Source: Nostoc sp. HK-01
Lineage (GTDB): Bacteria > Cyanobacteriota > Cyanobacteriia > Cyanobacteriales > Nostocaceae
Assembly (NCBI GenBank): GCA_003990705.1
Contig: AP018318.1
Span: 6,423,501-6,487,500 of the forward strand
Direction: 5' to 3'
Length of the DNA stretch: 64,000 bases
The notes below the pieces were generated by a model, which made no database searches, was not told where the DNA came from, and worked only from the letters and a program-made list of their open reading frames with translations. This document shows, piece after piece, positions 1 through 9,150 of the stretch. A program made the translations under genes and the position numbers. Numbering within the stretch: the first letter of the stretch is position 1; each line of letters opens with the position of its first letter.

Positions 1-609
1 TGTACCTGTTAATCCTTGTCCAATAAACAGTAAAAGAGCAACACAGTTTAATATTGTATGAATTAAGCGCCAGCGATGAGACTTATAAATATCTTGCACA
101 ATTGCCAAAGAAAAAACCATCAGTAGTGATGCGGTAATACCAATATAGTAGTGTGACCAGTACCACTCATTAGTCAGGCGATAAACACCATCTTGACAGC
201 CTAGAACTACTAAACCAACACCCGTTAAAGTAGCAAAAATCCCTCGCCATAACTTTTGTTTTGCTTGATAAAGTAACACTAAAGAAGCAATAGTCGCCAC
301 AAACATTAATATGATAAAAATTACTTGAAAATTAGCAGTATTCCATAGTTGCTTTTTGATAATATTTTTACCAATTGGATAGGCTAACCCGACTAATGTT
401 AAGCCAACAACGGCACTAGTTAACCAATCACCTAACTGTTTATGTTCTTTACCAACTACAGGTGGAATTTTGCTTTTAACTTCAGTTAAATTTTGCAAAC
501 GACGTTGACGTGTTTGCCAAGCAAAATTCACAACATTCCCAATCAAAGGAAAGACAAAAATTACTGCGATCGCCGGATGTAAAAGCCCAAGAAAATCTGC
601 TATTTCCAT
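1..609 (-). CDS. DUF4079 family membrane protein (3' end cut by window edge)
   Basis: I translated the minus strand from the ATG at 609 to the window edge: 203 codons without a stop. The product begins MEIADFLGLLHPAIAVIFVF and has about five hydrophobic segments separated by short basic loops. It reaches a GQGLTG motif at the window edge. This pattern matches the cyanobacterial DUF4079 membrane family, in which GQG(L/I/M)TG lies near the C-terminus, so probably only a short tail is missing. The function is unknown. The family assignment is from memory of its sequence pattern. Confidence 0.75.
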   Translation of the reverse strand, partial: MEIADFLGLLHPAIAVIFVFPLIGNVVNFAWQTRQRRLQNLTEVKSKIPPVVGKEHKQLGDWLTSAVVGLTLVGLAYPIGKNIIKKQLWNTANFQVIFIILMFVATIASLVLLYQAKQKLWRGIFATLTGVGLVVLGCQDGVYRLTNEWYWSHYYIGITASLLMVFSLAIVQDIYKSHRWRLIHTILNCVALLLFIGQGLTGT

Positions 610-766
610 AATTTTTTGTATTATAACTATCTAAACAGAATATATCCATCAGTAGCCAGAATTCAGAATTTAATTTTCTTGTAAGTAATTAATTGCTCAA
701 TAATTTGGCTGTGGCAACTCCATGAGCATCTTGATTCCCATTTCTGAATTCTGACTGATTCTTCAA

Positions 767-1234
767 TTAACCACCTAAACTGGCATAACCAAAAGTAGCA
801 TTAAATTTGCGACACCAAACTGCTACTGATCTATATCCAGACAATTGTAGATTTCTTGGTATAACGTAGCTTTGACTACCATTAAATCGTCTCAAACGAC
901 CAATTAAAACATAATCTTTTCTTTTTAAATTATAAATTTGGGGTGCAGCCGAGCGATGTAAAATCACATACACATCAGGCCCGCTACTGGTACTAAAATT
1001 GCGATCAAACTGCAAATATCTGGTGTTATTTCTTGTGACAATGCTGACTTTTCCTTTCGTTGCATGTTCTCCACGGCGAAAGAAAGCAGACTGACCTACA
1101 GCAGCAGCCACTTGAGTAATTGCAGTTTGAGCAACAGGTATTGAAGGGGGTGTCTGATATGCAGTTACTTCTTTAATAGAGCCTAGGCTAACAGTTACAA
1201 CCATACTAAGGATAGCGAAACTATTAAATTTCAT
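767..1234 (-). CDS. Secreted DM13-domain protein
   Basis: A 155-residue protein. Residues 1-25 form a signal peptide (basic start, hydrophobic core, cleavage likely near VTAYQ). Residues 50-155 match the DM13 domain: F-x2-GEH-x3-G, then YLQFDRNFSTSSGPDVYV, and a terminal VAVWCRKFNATFGYASL with the single Cys typical of the domain. DM13 domains are extracytoplasmic and have been proposed to take part in redox or electron transfer; the actual role here is unknown. A GAGGAT ribosome-binding-like sequence precedes the ATG. It lies divergent from the cellulose synthase gene. Confidence 0.8.
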   Translation of the reverse strand: MKFNSFAILSMVVTVSLGSIKEVTAYQTPPSIPVAQTAITQVAAAVGQSAFFRRGEHATKGKVSIVTRNNTRYLQFDRNFSTSSGPDVYVILHRSAAPQIYNLKRKDYVLIGRLRRFNGSQSYVIPRNLQLSGYRSVAVWCRKFNATFGYASLGG

Positions 1235-1502
1235 AGTGTTTACATCCTCAAATATATGTATATGAGGAAAATTTATAGCTGTCTGTGATGATGAATATTA
1301 AATTAAGCTGAGAATTAGTTAAAAATTTAGTTCAGCCATTTTTATCAGAATTTAATCTCATTAACTTTAAACTTATTTATCCAGAAATTAGCTATAAAAT
1401 TGATTTTTTTATCTAATATTTGAGGGTGAGCATCGTCAATAGACTATATAATATTTTCATCTAAATAAGTTAAAATATTTAGTTATTTAGGAGATTAATC
1501 AA

Positions 1503-3797
1503 GTGCAAAAACGTGAAATTGCCAGACTTAATCTTTTGAATCAGAAACAGAGGCATTCTGATCATCTTATTAATCAAAGAGTTTTTATCTTTCGCCTAGT
1601 GGCGTTAATGCTGTTGAGCATTGTGATCTTATCTGGTTTGCTCGTAGCAGGTTGGTTTGCTGGTGAGATGAAAATTGATGGATTTTTTGCTCAAATTTAT
1701 ATTTGGCAAATGAACCCGCCAATGTGGTTAGAAGCGCCAATGGTAAATAATAAATATTTACTTTCACTAACCTTGGCATTGCTCATCACAATGTTTGTCG
1801 TGATGAAACTTTCACCTCAGCCGCGAGTTTGGTCGCAGCGGTTAGTAGTCGGCATATTAATTATCTTAACTTTGCGGTATTTATTATGGCGATCGCTCTC
1901 TACCCTTAACCTTGCAGATCCATTAAATGGTGCAATTAGTTTGGGGCTATTTGCTTTAGAGATTGTAATGATTTCTAGCAGCTTAATTGAACTATTTTTA
2001 ATGTTAAATATTAAAGAGCGTCACCGGGAGGCAGATGAAAAATCCATTGCGGTGAGCAATGGAGATTTTATGCCATCTGTAGATATTTTTATTCCTACAT
2101 ACAATGAACCAGAATTTATTGTGCGGCGTACGATTATTGGTTGTCAAGCTATAGAATATTCTCAAAAAAACATCTATCTTTTGGACGATAATCGGCGCAC
2201 AGAAATACGAGAACTAGCAGCAGAACTTGGCTGTCAATATATTAGCAGAGCAAATAATCAACATGCCAAAGCCGGAAACTTAAATAACGCTCTCACCCAA
2301 ACTAATAGTGAACTAATCGCTGTTTTTGATGCAGATTTTGTTCCTACCAAAAACTTTCTGACTCGTACTGTGGGCTTTTTTCAGGATGAAACTATAGCCA
2401 TAGTCCAAACCCCACAAAGCTTTTATAATGTTGACCCCATAGCCCGAAATCTCGGCTTAGAAAATATTCTTACTCCCGATGAAGAAATATTCCATCGACA
2501 TATTCAGTCGATGCGAGATGGTGCAGAAAGTGCCATTTGTGCAGGTACTTCTTTTGTTGTGCGCCGCACTGCATTAGAAAAAACTGGTGGTTTTGTCACC
2601 GAATCTTTATCAGAAGATTACTTTACAGGAGTTAATTTAGCTGCTTATGGTTATCGGATTATTTATTTAAATGAATTACTCAGTGCAGGTTTAGCTGCCG
2701 AAAATATAGCTGCTTATGCAACGCAACGCCTGCGTTGGGCGCAAGGTACACTTCAAGGGCTGTTTATTGAGTCTAATCCGCTAATCGTTCCGGGATTTAG
2801 TTTGACACAAAGATTAGCCCATTTGGGAGGATTTTTGAGTTGGTTTGCCACTATTTCCCGAATTTCTTTTCTGTTGATGCCCTTGGCTTATTCATTTTTG
2901 AATGTTACTCCGATTCGGGCAAAATTACCAGAATTAATTTATTTTTGGTTGCCTGTTTACTTAGTTAATCTCACAGTATTTGCCTGGTTGAATAAGTATT
3001 CTCGTTCGGCATTTTTATCAGATATTTATTTTTTAGTATTATGTTTTCCTGTGGCGTGGACAGTAATTAACTCTCTGTTGCGTCCCTTCTCGACAGGATT
3101 TAAAGTCACACCCAAAGGAATAAGTAGCGATCGCTATACTTTTAACTGGAAATTAGCCTCACCTTTAATTATATTATTTATCGCTACAGCTATTAGTTTG
3201 TGGCAAACCATCTGTATGTGCATATTCAAACAATATATGGCTACAGAAGTACCAGCAATGGCTGAACAAACTGTAGGTATGGGGGTAGGTTGGGTATGGA
3301 GTATCTATAATTTACTCATGATTGGTTCAGCAATTTTAGTTTTCCTCGATGCACCCAAAACAGATAAATTTGAATGGTTTGATCTACGGCGAGTTGTCGA
3401 ATTAAAAATTGGTAAGGAAAGTTTTTGGGGTGTTACCACAATGATGTCGGAAATTGGTGCAGAAATAGCACTAACTCAGCAACTACCCATAAATTTATTT
3501 GTCAGTCAACCATTAACAATCAAAATTGCTGAAGAAAATTTACACCTAAATACAGAAATTGTAAGTACTGGATTTGCTAATGAATTTCCCATTATCCGCG
3601 TTTACTTTGAATCAATTAGTCTTAATCAACATCGTCGTTTAGTAGAAATGTTATTTTGCCGTCCCGGACAATGGAAACGTCAAAATGCCCCAGGAGAGTT
3701 AAGTTCTCTGTTCTTACTGTTGAGAATATTGCTGAGACCCCGCTTTATTTTTGATAGAAAAATTGATGTTAGCCCAGTTGTTGTGGCTAAAGTATAA
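1503..3797 (+). CDS. bcsA: Cellulose synthase catalytic subunit (UDP-forming, BcsA-like)
   Basis: A 764-residue inner-membrane family-2 glycosyltransferase that would polymerise UDP-glucose into beta-1,4-glucan. Membrane segments flank the cytoplasmic GT domain. The catalytic signature is complete: DDN at 228-230, DAD at 276-278, SED at 370-372 (the TED position) and QRLRW at 408-412. Further membrane helices run to about residue 610, followed by a PilZ-like domain at about 620-725. That domain lacks the RxxxR c-di-GMP motif (RRVVEL at 629-634) and has MSEIG where D/NxSxxG is expected. The start is GTG, preceded by AGGAG. No bcsB, bcsC or cellulase gene is adjacent, so it is an orphan catalytic subunit. 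Confidence 0.88.
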   Translation: MQKREIARLNLLNQKQRHSDHLINQRVFIFRLVALMLLSIVILSGLLVAGWFAGEMKIDGFFAQIYIWQMNPPMWLEAPMVNNKYLLSLTLALLITMFVVMKLSPQPRVWSQRLVVGILIILTLRYLLWRSLSTLNLADPLNGAISLGLFALEIVMISSSLIELFLMLNIKERHREADEKSIAVSNGDFMPSVDIFIPTYNEPEFIVRRTIIGCQAIEYSQKNIYLLDDNRRTEIRELAAELGCQYISRANNQHAKAGNLNNALTQTNSELIAVFDADFVPTKNFLTRTVGFFQDETIAIVQTPQSFYNVDPIARNLGLENILTPDEEIFHRHIQSMRDGAESAICAGTSFVVRRTALEKTGGFVTESLSEDYFTGVNLAAYGYRIIYLNELLSAGLAAENIAAYATQRLRWAQGTLQGLFIESNPLIVPGFSLTQRLAHLGGFLSWFATISRISFLLMPLAYSFLNVTPIRAKLPELIYFWLPVYLVNLTVFAWLNKYSRSAFLSDIYFLVLCFPVAWTVINSLLRPFSTGFKVTPKGISSDRYTFNWKLASPLIILFIATAISLWQTICMCIFKQYMATEVPAMAEQTVGMGVGWVWSIYNLLMIGSAILVFLDAPKTDKFEWFDLRRVVELKIGKESFWGVTTMMSEIGAEIALTQQLPINLFVSQPLTIKIAEENLHLNTEIVSTGFANEFPIIRVYFESISLNQHRRLVEMLFCRPGQWKRQNAPGELSSLFLLLRILLRPRFIFDRKIDVSPVVVAKV

Positions 3798-4052
3798 GAG
3801 GATGTTTAAAAAGTAGCAAAATATTTTCTTGGGACTTACACCATAAACCTCTTTTTTCTTAGAGAGTGTTTGAAAAGTTGCTCGCTGTGATTTTAATTGA
3901 ATTATTAGCCCCCTGAATTCCACGCCACTTTGTATGACGGTATCTTCGGCTAACGCGACAACACATACATAGTCTCTATGGCTGAATCAAATTTGACTTA
4001 TGAGCAAAATCAGCAATAATAACGTAAAGTCAGCCTCTAGCAACAGTCAACC

Positions 4053-4811
4053 ATGTCGCAAAATCGCCAAATTGCTGTTGAATTCCGCGATGTCAGCTTT
4101 AGCCGCAACCGTCGCAATTTAGTATCTAATCTAAATTTTTCTATCTATCAAGGAGAAGCTTTAATCTTACTTGGACGTAGCGGTAGCGGCAAAACCACGA
4201 CAATGAAGTTAATTAATCGTCTTTTTACACCTACAAAAGGTGAGGTAATTTTTGATAGCATCCCGACAAATCAATGGGACGAAATTAAACTACGACGGAA
4301 GATTGGTTATGTAATTCAAGAAACTGGTTTATTTCCCCATTTCACTGTAGAACGCAATGTGGGTTTAGTTCCCAGTTTAGAAGGTTGGAAACCAAAACAA
4401 ATCAAAACACGAGTTTATGAATTGTTGCAATCGGTAGGTTTAGATCCTGTACAGTTTGCTGGGCGTTATCCTCACGAACTTTCCGGGGGACAAAGGCAAA
4501 GGGTAGGTGTAGCGAGGGCGTTAGCAGCAGATCCCCCAGTTTTGTTAATGGATGAACCCTTTGGCGCACTTGATCCAATTACGCGTTTAGAATTGCAGCA
4601 GGAGTTTCGGCGGTTACAGCAAGAACTCGGTAAGACAGTAGTTTTTGTCACTCACGATATTCAAGAAGCTTTTGTTTTAGCGTCTAGAATCGGTTTGATG
4701 TATGACGGAGAACTGGTAGTATTGGGTACAAAGGAGGAATTTCTGCGATCGCAACATCCAGAAAGCCTAGCATTTCTTGAATGTCTGCGTTCTCTGCAAG
4801 ACAATTTATGA
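4053..4811 (+). CDS. ABC transporter ATPase, OpuC/ProV (quaternary amine) type
   Basis: A 252-residue ATPase with Walker A GRSGSGKTT at 41-49, Q-loop VIQETGLF, signature LSGGQRQR from 143, Walker B LLMDEP (D167, E168) and an H-loop THD near 197. The EETGLFPHxTVxxN stretch is typical of the OpuCA/ProV/OsmV group that energises uptake of glycine betaine, choline and similar compounds. It is shorter than OpuCA (about 380 residues) because it has no C-terminal CBS pair, so the ionic-strength sensing tied to CBS domains is not expected. Its stop overlaps the permease start (ATGA). It is the first gene of a three-gene importer. Confidence 0.9.
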   Translation: MSQNRQIAVEFRDVSFSRNRRNLVSNLNFSIYQGEALILLGRSGSGKTTTMKLINRLFTPTKGEVIFDSIPTNQWDEIKLRRKIGYVIQETGLFPHFTVERNVGLVPSLEGWKPKQIKTRVYELLQSVGLDPVQFAGRYPHELSGGQRQRVGVARALAADPPVLLMDEPFGALDPITRLELQQEFRRLQQELGKTVVFVTHDIQEAFVLASRIGLMYDGELVVLGTKEEFLRSQHPESLAFLECLRSLQDNL

Positions 4812-5440
4812 AAGATTTTTTCCTGATTAAGTATGCCTCAGAAATTTTTCAGCATACACTAGAACATTTGTTTTTGGTAGGCATTGCTATTGGAATCGCA
4901 ACATTTATCGGCATTCCTTTAGGCATTTTAATTACTCGTCAACCTCGCCTGCGTCAACCAATTCTGGGACTAGCTAATGTGTTACAAACTATTCCGAGTT
5001 TGGCGCTATTTGGGTTATTGATTCCTGTACCTGTAATTGGTGGTATTGGTGTTGTTCCGGCAATTGTGGCTTTGACTGTATACTCTTTTCTGCCGATAAT
5101 TCGCAACACATATACAGGTATTACAAGTGTAGATCCAGCAATTATTGAAGCTGGTAGAGGCATGGGAATGACTGATAAAGAATTACTATTACAAGTCGAA
5201 ATTCCCTTAGCGATGGGTGTAATTTTAGCTGGGGTAAGAGTTGCCACAGTCATAGCTATTGGCATTGCCACTATTGCCGCTGCTATTGGTGCTGGTGGTT
5301 TAGGCGTGTTTATTTTTCGCGGAATTGCAGTGGTGAATAATGATTTAATTTTAGCGGGTGCAGTGCCAGCCGCCGTAATTGCATTACTCGCGGATTTGTT
5401 AATTGGATTATTTGAAAAAAAAGTAAAAATTAAAGCTTAA
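4808..5440 (+). CDS. ABC transporter permease, OpuC/ProW type
   Basis: A 210-residue permease with about six membrane helices and the EAA loop (AIIEAGRGMGMTDKELLLQVEIPLAMGVILAG split around residues 108-140), where the EAGRGMGMT pattern is characteristic of the betaine/choline family. I chose the ATG at 4808 because it overlaps the upstream TGA as ATGA, the usual sign of translational coupling; an in-frame start at 4781 would lie deep inside the ATPase gene. It should pair with the ATPase at 4053 and the lipoprotein at 5467. Confidence 0.88.
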   Translation: MKDFFLIKYASEIFQHTLEHLFLVGIAIGIATFIGIPLGILITRQPRLRQPILGLANVLQTIPSLALFGLLIPVPVIGGIGVVPAIVALTVYSFLPIIRNTYTGITSVDPAIIEAGRGMGMTDKELLLQVEIPLAMGVILAGVRVATVIAIGIATIAAAIGAGGLGVFIFRGIAVVNNDLILAGAVPAAVIALLADLLIGLFEKKVKIKA

Positions 5441-5466
5441 AAGAGGATGTTTATCAGCGAAAAGTA

Positions 5467-6411
5467 ATGAAAAGATTTTTGATGTTTTTCATTTTAACTT
5501 TTGCTTTAGTTGTAGCGATCGCAGCTTGTAACCCCAACTCGAATAATACCACTGGTGATATTGTTATTGCTTCTAAAGATTTTACAGAACAAGATATTTT
5601 AGGTGAATTATTAGCCCAACAAATTGAAGAAACAACCAAACTTAAAGTTGCTCGTCGTCCTCGTTTAGGTGGTTCTTTTGTTTGTCATAATGCTATTCTT
5701 GCTGGCAAAATTGATGCGTATATCGAGTATACAGGTACAGCTTTTACTGGTATTTTAAAACAAAAAGCTGTAAATGACCCAAAAGTTGTTTACGAGAAAT
5801 TAAAACAAGCATACTCGCAGCAATTTAAGCTGGAAGTAATGCCTAGTTTAGGTTTTGAAAATACCTTTGCAATCGTAATTCGTGGTGAAGATGCGAAGAA
5901 ATATAATCTGCAAACCTTATCGCAGGCTGCACAATATACACCACAATGGCGCGGCGGTTTCGGCTACGAATTTTTAGAACGAGAAGATGGTTTTCCGGGG
6001 TTAGCTAAAACTTACGATTTGCGTTTTTCTAAATCACCGCAAATTATGGACTTGGGTTTAATATATCGCGCCTTAATACAAAAACAGGTAGATATGGTGG
6101 CGGGAAATTCTACTGATGGACAAATTGCTCGGTTGGGTTTAGCTGTGTTAAAGGATGATAAACAATATTTTCCACCTTACGAAGCTACACCAATTGTCAG
6201 ACAAGCAGTGTTAAATAAATACCCGGAGTTGAGAGGTGCGATCGCTCAACTTTCTGGTAAAATTTCCGCAGATGAAATGCGGCAGTTAAATTATTTGGTT
6301 GAAGGTGAATTACGGGATATTAAAGAAGTTGTGCGTGAGTTTCGTAAATCTAAAGGTTTAATCTCACGCAAAGACGCAAAGGCGCAAAGTGATTATCTGG
6401 AGAGATTATGA
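5467..6411 (+). CDS. Substrate-binding lipoprotein of OpuC/OsmF-type ABC importer
   Basis: A 314-residue OpuAC-family binding protein. A lipoprotein signal ends in the lipobox VAIAAC (Cys21), so it should be anchored on the outer face of the inner membrane. The mature start DIVIASKDFTEQDILGEL and the later DAYIEYTG motif are typical of the OpuCC/OsmF group. The ligand cannot be read from sequence: choline, betaine, carnitine, ergothioneine and others are known in this group. The last 20 residues (SRKDAKAQSD and onward) are encoded by a dispersed repeat at 6362-6392 and look like a recent tail. The stop overlaps the next start (ATGA at 6408). Confidence 0.88.
   Translation: MKRFLMFFILTFALVVAIAACNPNSNNTTGDIVIASKDFTEQDILGELLAQQIEETTKLKVARRPRLGGSFVCHNAILAGKIDAYIEYTGTAFTGILKQKAVNDPKVVYEKLKQAYSQQFKLEVMPSLGFENTFAIVIRGEDAKKYNLQTLSQAAQYTPQWRGGFGYEFLEREDGFPGLAKTYDLRFSKSPQIMDLGLIYRALIQKQVDMVAGNSTDGQIARLGLAVLKDDKQYFPPYEATPIVRQAVLNKYPELRGAIAQLSGKISADEMRQLNYLVEGELRDIKEVVREFRKSKGLISRKDAKAQSDYLERL
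6362..6392 (+). repeat. 31-bp dispersed repeat forming the C-terminal tail of the binding protein
   Basis: This stretch (TCTCACGCAAAG then ACGCAAAGGCGCAAAGTGA) is identical over 31 bp to the complement of 19994-20024 inside smc. In both genes it is read in the same frame, giving SRKDAKAQS. Related, more degenerate copies are at about 7150-7185 and 20393-20425 in spacers. Confidence 0.85.
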
Positions 6412-7139
6412 GTTTTAAGTTAAACACAACTTTTAAAGCTGCAATTATCTGGTTTTGTGTTTCTAGCGGTACTGCTATTTCTCAAACATTACCTCTCTCA
6501 AATAATTTAATTGCTTTTAATTCCAATGAGGGAGAAAAGTTATTAATTCAAAGTCGAGCTAGAGAGGATTTCTTTCCTTTGAGTATGCAGTTTGTTACGC
6601 AAAATAATCAAGCATTCTGTGGCGTTGCTAGTAGTGTCATGGTGTTAAATAGTTTGGGTATTACTGCACCAGAATCACCACAATATTCTCCCTACAGAGT
6701 GTTTACGCAAGAAAACTTTTTTAGCAATGAAAAAACCAAAAAATTGCTGGCACCTGAAGTTGTTGCTCGTGGAGGAATGACTTTAGATCAATTAGGCGGA
6801 TTACTTGCTAGTTATGATGTTCAAGTCAAGGTTTATCACGCGACTGATACTAATTTAGAACAGTTTCGTAAGCTAGTAGCTGAAAATTTAAAGCAACCTA
6901 ATAATTTTGTAATAGTTAACTATTTACGTAAAGAAATTGGTCAAGAAAAAGGTGGGCATATTTCACCAATTGCTGCTTACAATGAGCAGACAGATAGATT
7001 TTTAATTATGGATGTTTCTCGTTATAAATATCCGCCAGTGTGGGTGAAAGCGGCAGATTTATGGAAGGCGATTAATACTAAGGATACAGTTTCAGGTAAA
7101 ACACGCGGCTTTGTTTTAGTGAGTAAATTAACTTCTTAA
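6408..7139 (+). CDS. Phytochelatin-synthase-like peptidase, secreted
   Basis: A 243-residue member of the bacterial phytochelatin synthase family (papain-like, clan CA). The catalytic triad is visible: Cys71 in QAFCGVASS, His184 in GGHISPIAAY and Asp202 in FLIMDVSRYKYPPVWV. Cyanobacterial members of this short form cleave glutathione to gamma-Glu-Cys and glycine, with little phytochelatin synthesis. Residues 1-26 look like a signal peptide, so it probably acts in the periplasm. It starts inside the stop of the binding-protein gene (ATGA), so it is translationally coupled to an ABC importer. The C-terminal Cys-rich half of plant enzymes is absent, as usual in bacteria. Confidence 0.88.
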   Translation: MSFKLNTTFKAAIIWFCVSSGTAISQTLPLSNNLIAFNSNEGEKLLIQSRAREDFFPLSMQFVTQNNQAFCGVASSVMVLNSLGITAPESPQYSPYRVFTQENFFSNEKTKKLLAPEVVARGGMTLDQLGGLLASYDVQVKVYHATDTNLEQFRKLVAENLKQPNNFVIVNYLRKEIGQEKGGHISPIAAYNEQTDRFLIMDVSRYKYPPVWVKAADLWKAINTKDTVSGKTRGFVLVSKLTS

Positions 7140-7286
7140 TTTCAAGGAATTTAAGTAACGAACCGCAAAGTACGCAAAGAAAGAGGAAAAAGATTTACAT
7201 AAGTCCTATATATATATGCAAATTTCAATAAATAATTGCGCTATCAAGCGATAGGCTAAGACATATCAATATACAACGGTGTAAAA

Positions 7287-9086
7287 ATGCAAATCTTTGC
7301 TAAAACTAAACAGGTTGTATTTACTGTCTTTTCTCTTGGGGTTCTCTGTTACACCCAAGTTGCATCAGCGACTACCACCTTACCCTTACGCAGCAAAAAA
7401 GGGATGGTAGTATCTGCAAATCCTCTGGCTAGTGAAGCTGGGTTAGCAATGTTACGCAAAGGTGGTAATGCTGTGGATGCAGCAGTGGCGACAACTTTTG
7501 CGATATCTGTAGTTGAGCCTTTTTCAGCGGGAATTGGTGGTGGTGGATTTTTGCTGCTGCATTCGGAGAAAACTGGCGAGATGAAAGCGTTGGATTTTCG
7601 GGAACGCGCACCTATCAAAGCGACAAGAAATATGTATTTGGATACAGAAGGAAAAGTGCGTCCGAATGCAAGTGTGAATGGTTATTTGGCAGTGGCGACA
7701 CCAGGAACGGTGGCGGGAATGTATGAGGTGCATCGCCGTTATGGTAAGTTGCCTTGGAAGGAAGTTGTCAAACCGGCGATCGCACTGGCTAAAAATGGCT
7801 TTATATTAAGTAAACAATTAACTTGGCGATCAATTCAAGTTTACGAAAACCGCAAACCCGTAATTCTCCAGAATTCCGCCGCTAGAGGCATATTTACCCG
7901 CAATGGCGAATTTTATCAGCCTGGAGAAAGATTAGTACAACGGGACTTAGCACGCACCTTAGAAAGCATTGCCGAGAATCCTCAAAGTTTTTATACTGGC
8001 AAAATTGCCCGTGCGATCGCATCAGACATGGCGCAAAATCATGGTCTAATTACTTTAGACGACCTGAAGGCATACAAACCGATATGGCGAAATCCTCTTT
8101 GCGGTAGTTTTCACCAAGCTAAAGTCTGTTCAATGCCACCACCATCATCAGGCGGCGTTCATCTATTGCAGATTTTAAACATTATCGGTGCCAGTGATTT
8201 GCAAGCATGGGGATGGCATCACCCTAATAGTTTACATTTAATGGCGGAAGCGATGAAGATAGCCTATGCCGATCGCTCACAATATTTAGGTGATCCTGAT
8301 TTTGTCAAAGTACCCGTACAAGCCCTCATTAGTCCAGCTTACGCTAAACAGCGCCGTCAAGAAATCAATGTGGATGTAGCGAAACCTGCGTCAGAAATCA
8401 AGCCAGTAGCACCAGAAACGCTCAAACGTTTTGGACAAGTTAGCAATCAAATTGTGCCTTTACCCAACAAATTATTAAGGTTGCAAGCTACTCGCTACGA
8501 ATCTCCAGAAACCAGCCATATTTGCGTTGTGGATGAACAACACAACGCTGTTAGCCTGACTTTTACAATTAATCTTGGTTTTGGTGCTGGTGTGATGACA
8601 CCAGGAACAGGAATTTTACTCAATAATGAGATGGATGACTTTGCCATTGCGCCAGGTGTACCTAACGCCTTTGGTTTAGTTGGCAATGAAGCGAACGCGA
8701 TCGCACCTCGCAAAACTCCGCTGTCGAGCATGACTCCGACAATCATTACAGAAAATAATCACCTCCGCATGGCAGTGGGGGCCCCTGGTGGCAGCACAAT
8801 CATCACTCAGGTATTGCAAGTGATTCTCAATGTGCTGGAATACAATATGGACGTTGGTGCAGCTGTCTCCGTACCACGCATACATGATCAGTGGCTTCCT
8901 GATGAGTTGCGCGTCGAACCTTGGGGTTTGGATGCTTTAACTCTGCAAGACTTACGCCGCCGTGGACACAACATCAAGGAAGAAAAGACACCTTGGGGTA
9001 ATGCTAACGCGATCGCTGTCAAAGCAGATGGCAGCTTAGAAGCAGCAGCCGATCCTCGCGGTGAAGGTTCGCCTAGAGGCTGGTAA
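7287..9086 (+). CDS. ggt: Gamma-glutamyltransferase, periplasmic
   Basis: A 599-residue N-terminal nucleophile hydrolase that removes gamma-glutamyl groups from glutathione and its conjugates. A signal peptide (about residues 1-28, ending ASA) precedes the large-subunit start RSKKGMVVSANPLASEAG. The self-cleavage site and nucleophile is Thr409 in ETSHICVVD, followed by NAVSLTFTIN and FGAGVMTPGTGILLNNEMDDF, all diagnostic. PGGSTIITQ further on matches the glutamate-binding loop. It lies 147 bp after the phytochelatin-synthase-like gene on the same strand, so both neighbours process glutathione-type substrates outside the cytoplasm. Confidence 0.93.
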   Translation: MQIFAKTKQVVFTVFSLGVLCYTQVASATTTLPLRSKKGMVVSANPLASEAGLAMLRKGGNAVDAAVATTFAISVVEPFSAGIGGGGFLLLHSEKTGEMKALDFRERAPIKATRNMYLDTEGKVRPNASVNGYLAVATPGTVAGMYEVHRRYGKLPWKEVVKPAIALAKNGFILSKQLTWRSIQVYENRKPVILQNSAARGIFTRNGEFYQPGERLVQRDLARTLESIAENPQSFYTGKIARAIASDMAQNHGLITLDDLKAYKPIWRNPLCGSFHQAKVCSMPPPSSGGVHLLQILNIIGASDLQAWGWHHPNSLHLMAEAMKIAYADRSQYLGDPDFVKVPVQALISPAYAKQRRQEINVDVAKPASEIKPVAPETLKRFGQVSNQIVPLPNKLLRLQATRYESPETSHICVVDEQHNAVSLTFTINLGFGAGVMTPGTGILLNNEMDDFAIAPGVPNAFGLVGNEANAIAPRKTPLSSMTPTIITENNHLRMAVGAPGGSTIITQVLQVILNVLEYNMDVGAAVSVPRIHDQWLPDELRVEPWGLDALTLQDLRRRGHNIKEEKTPWGNANAIAVKADGSLEAAADPRGEGSPRGW

Positions 9087-9150
9087 ACAGTTGTCACTTA
9101 CTGACGCAACACTGCCGTTGTTCGGGATTGTTAAAATGCTTTAATTGCAA

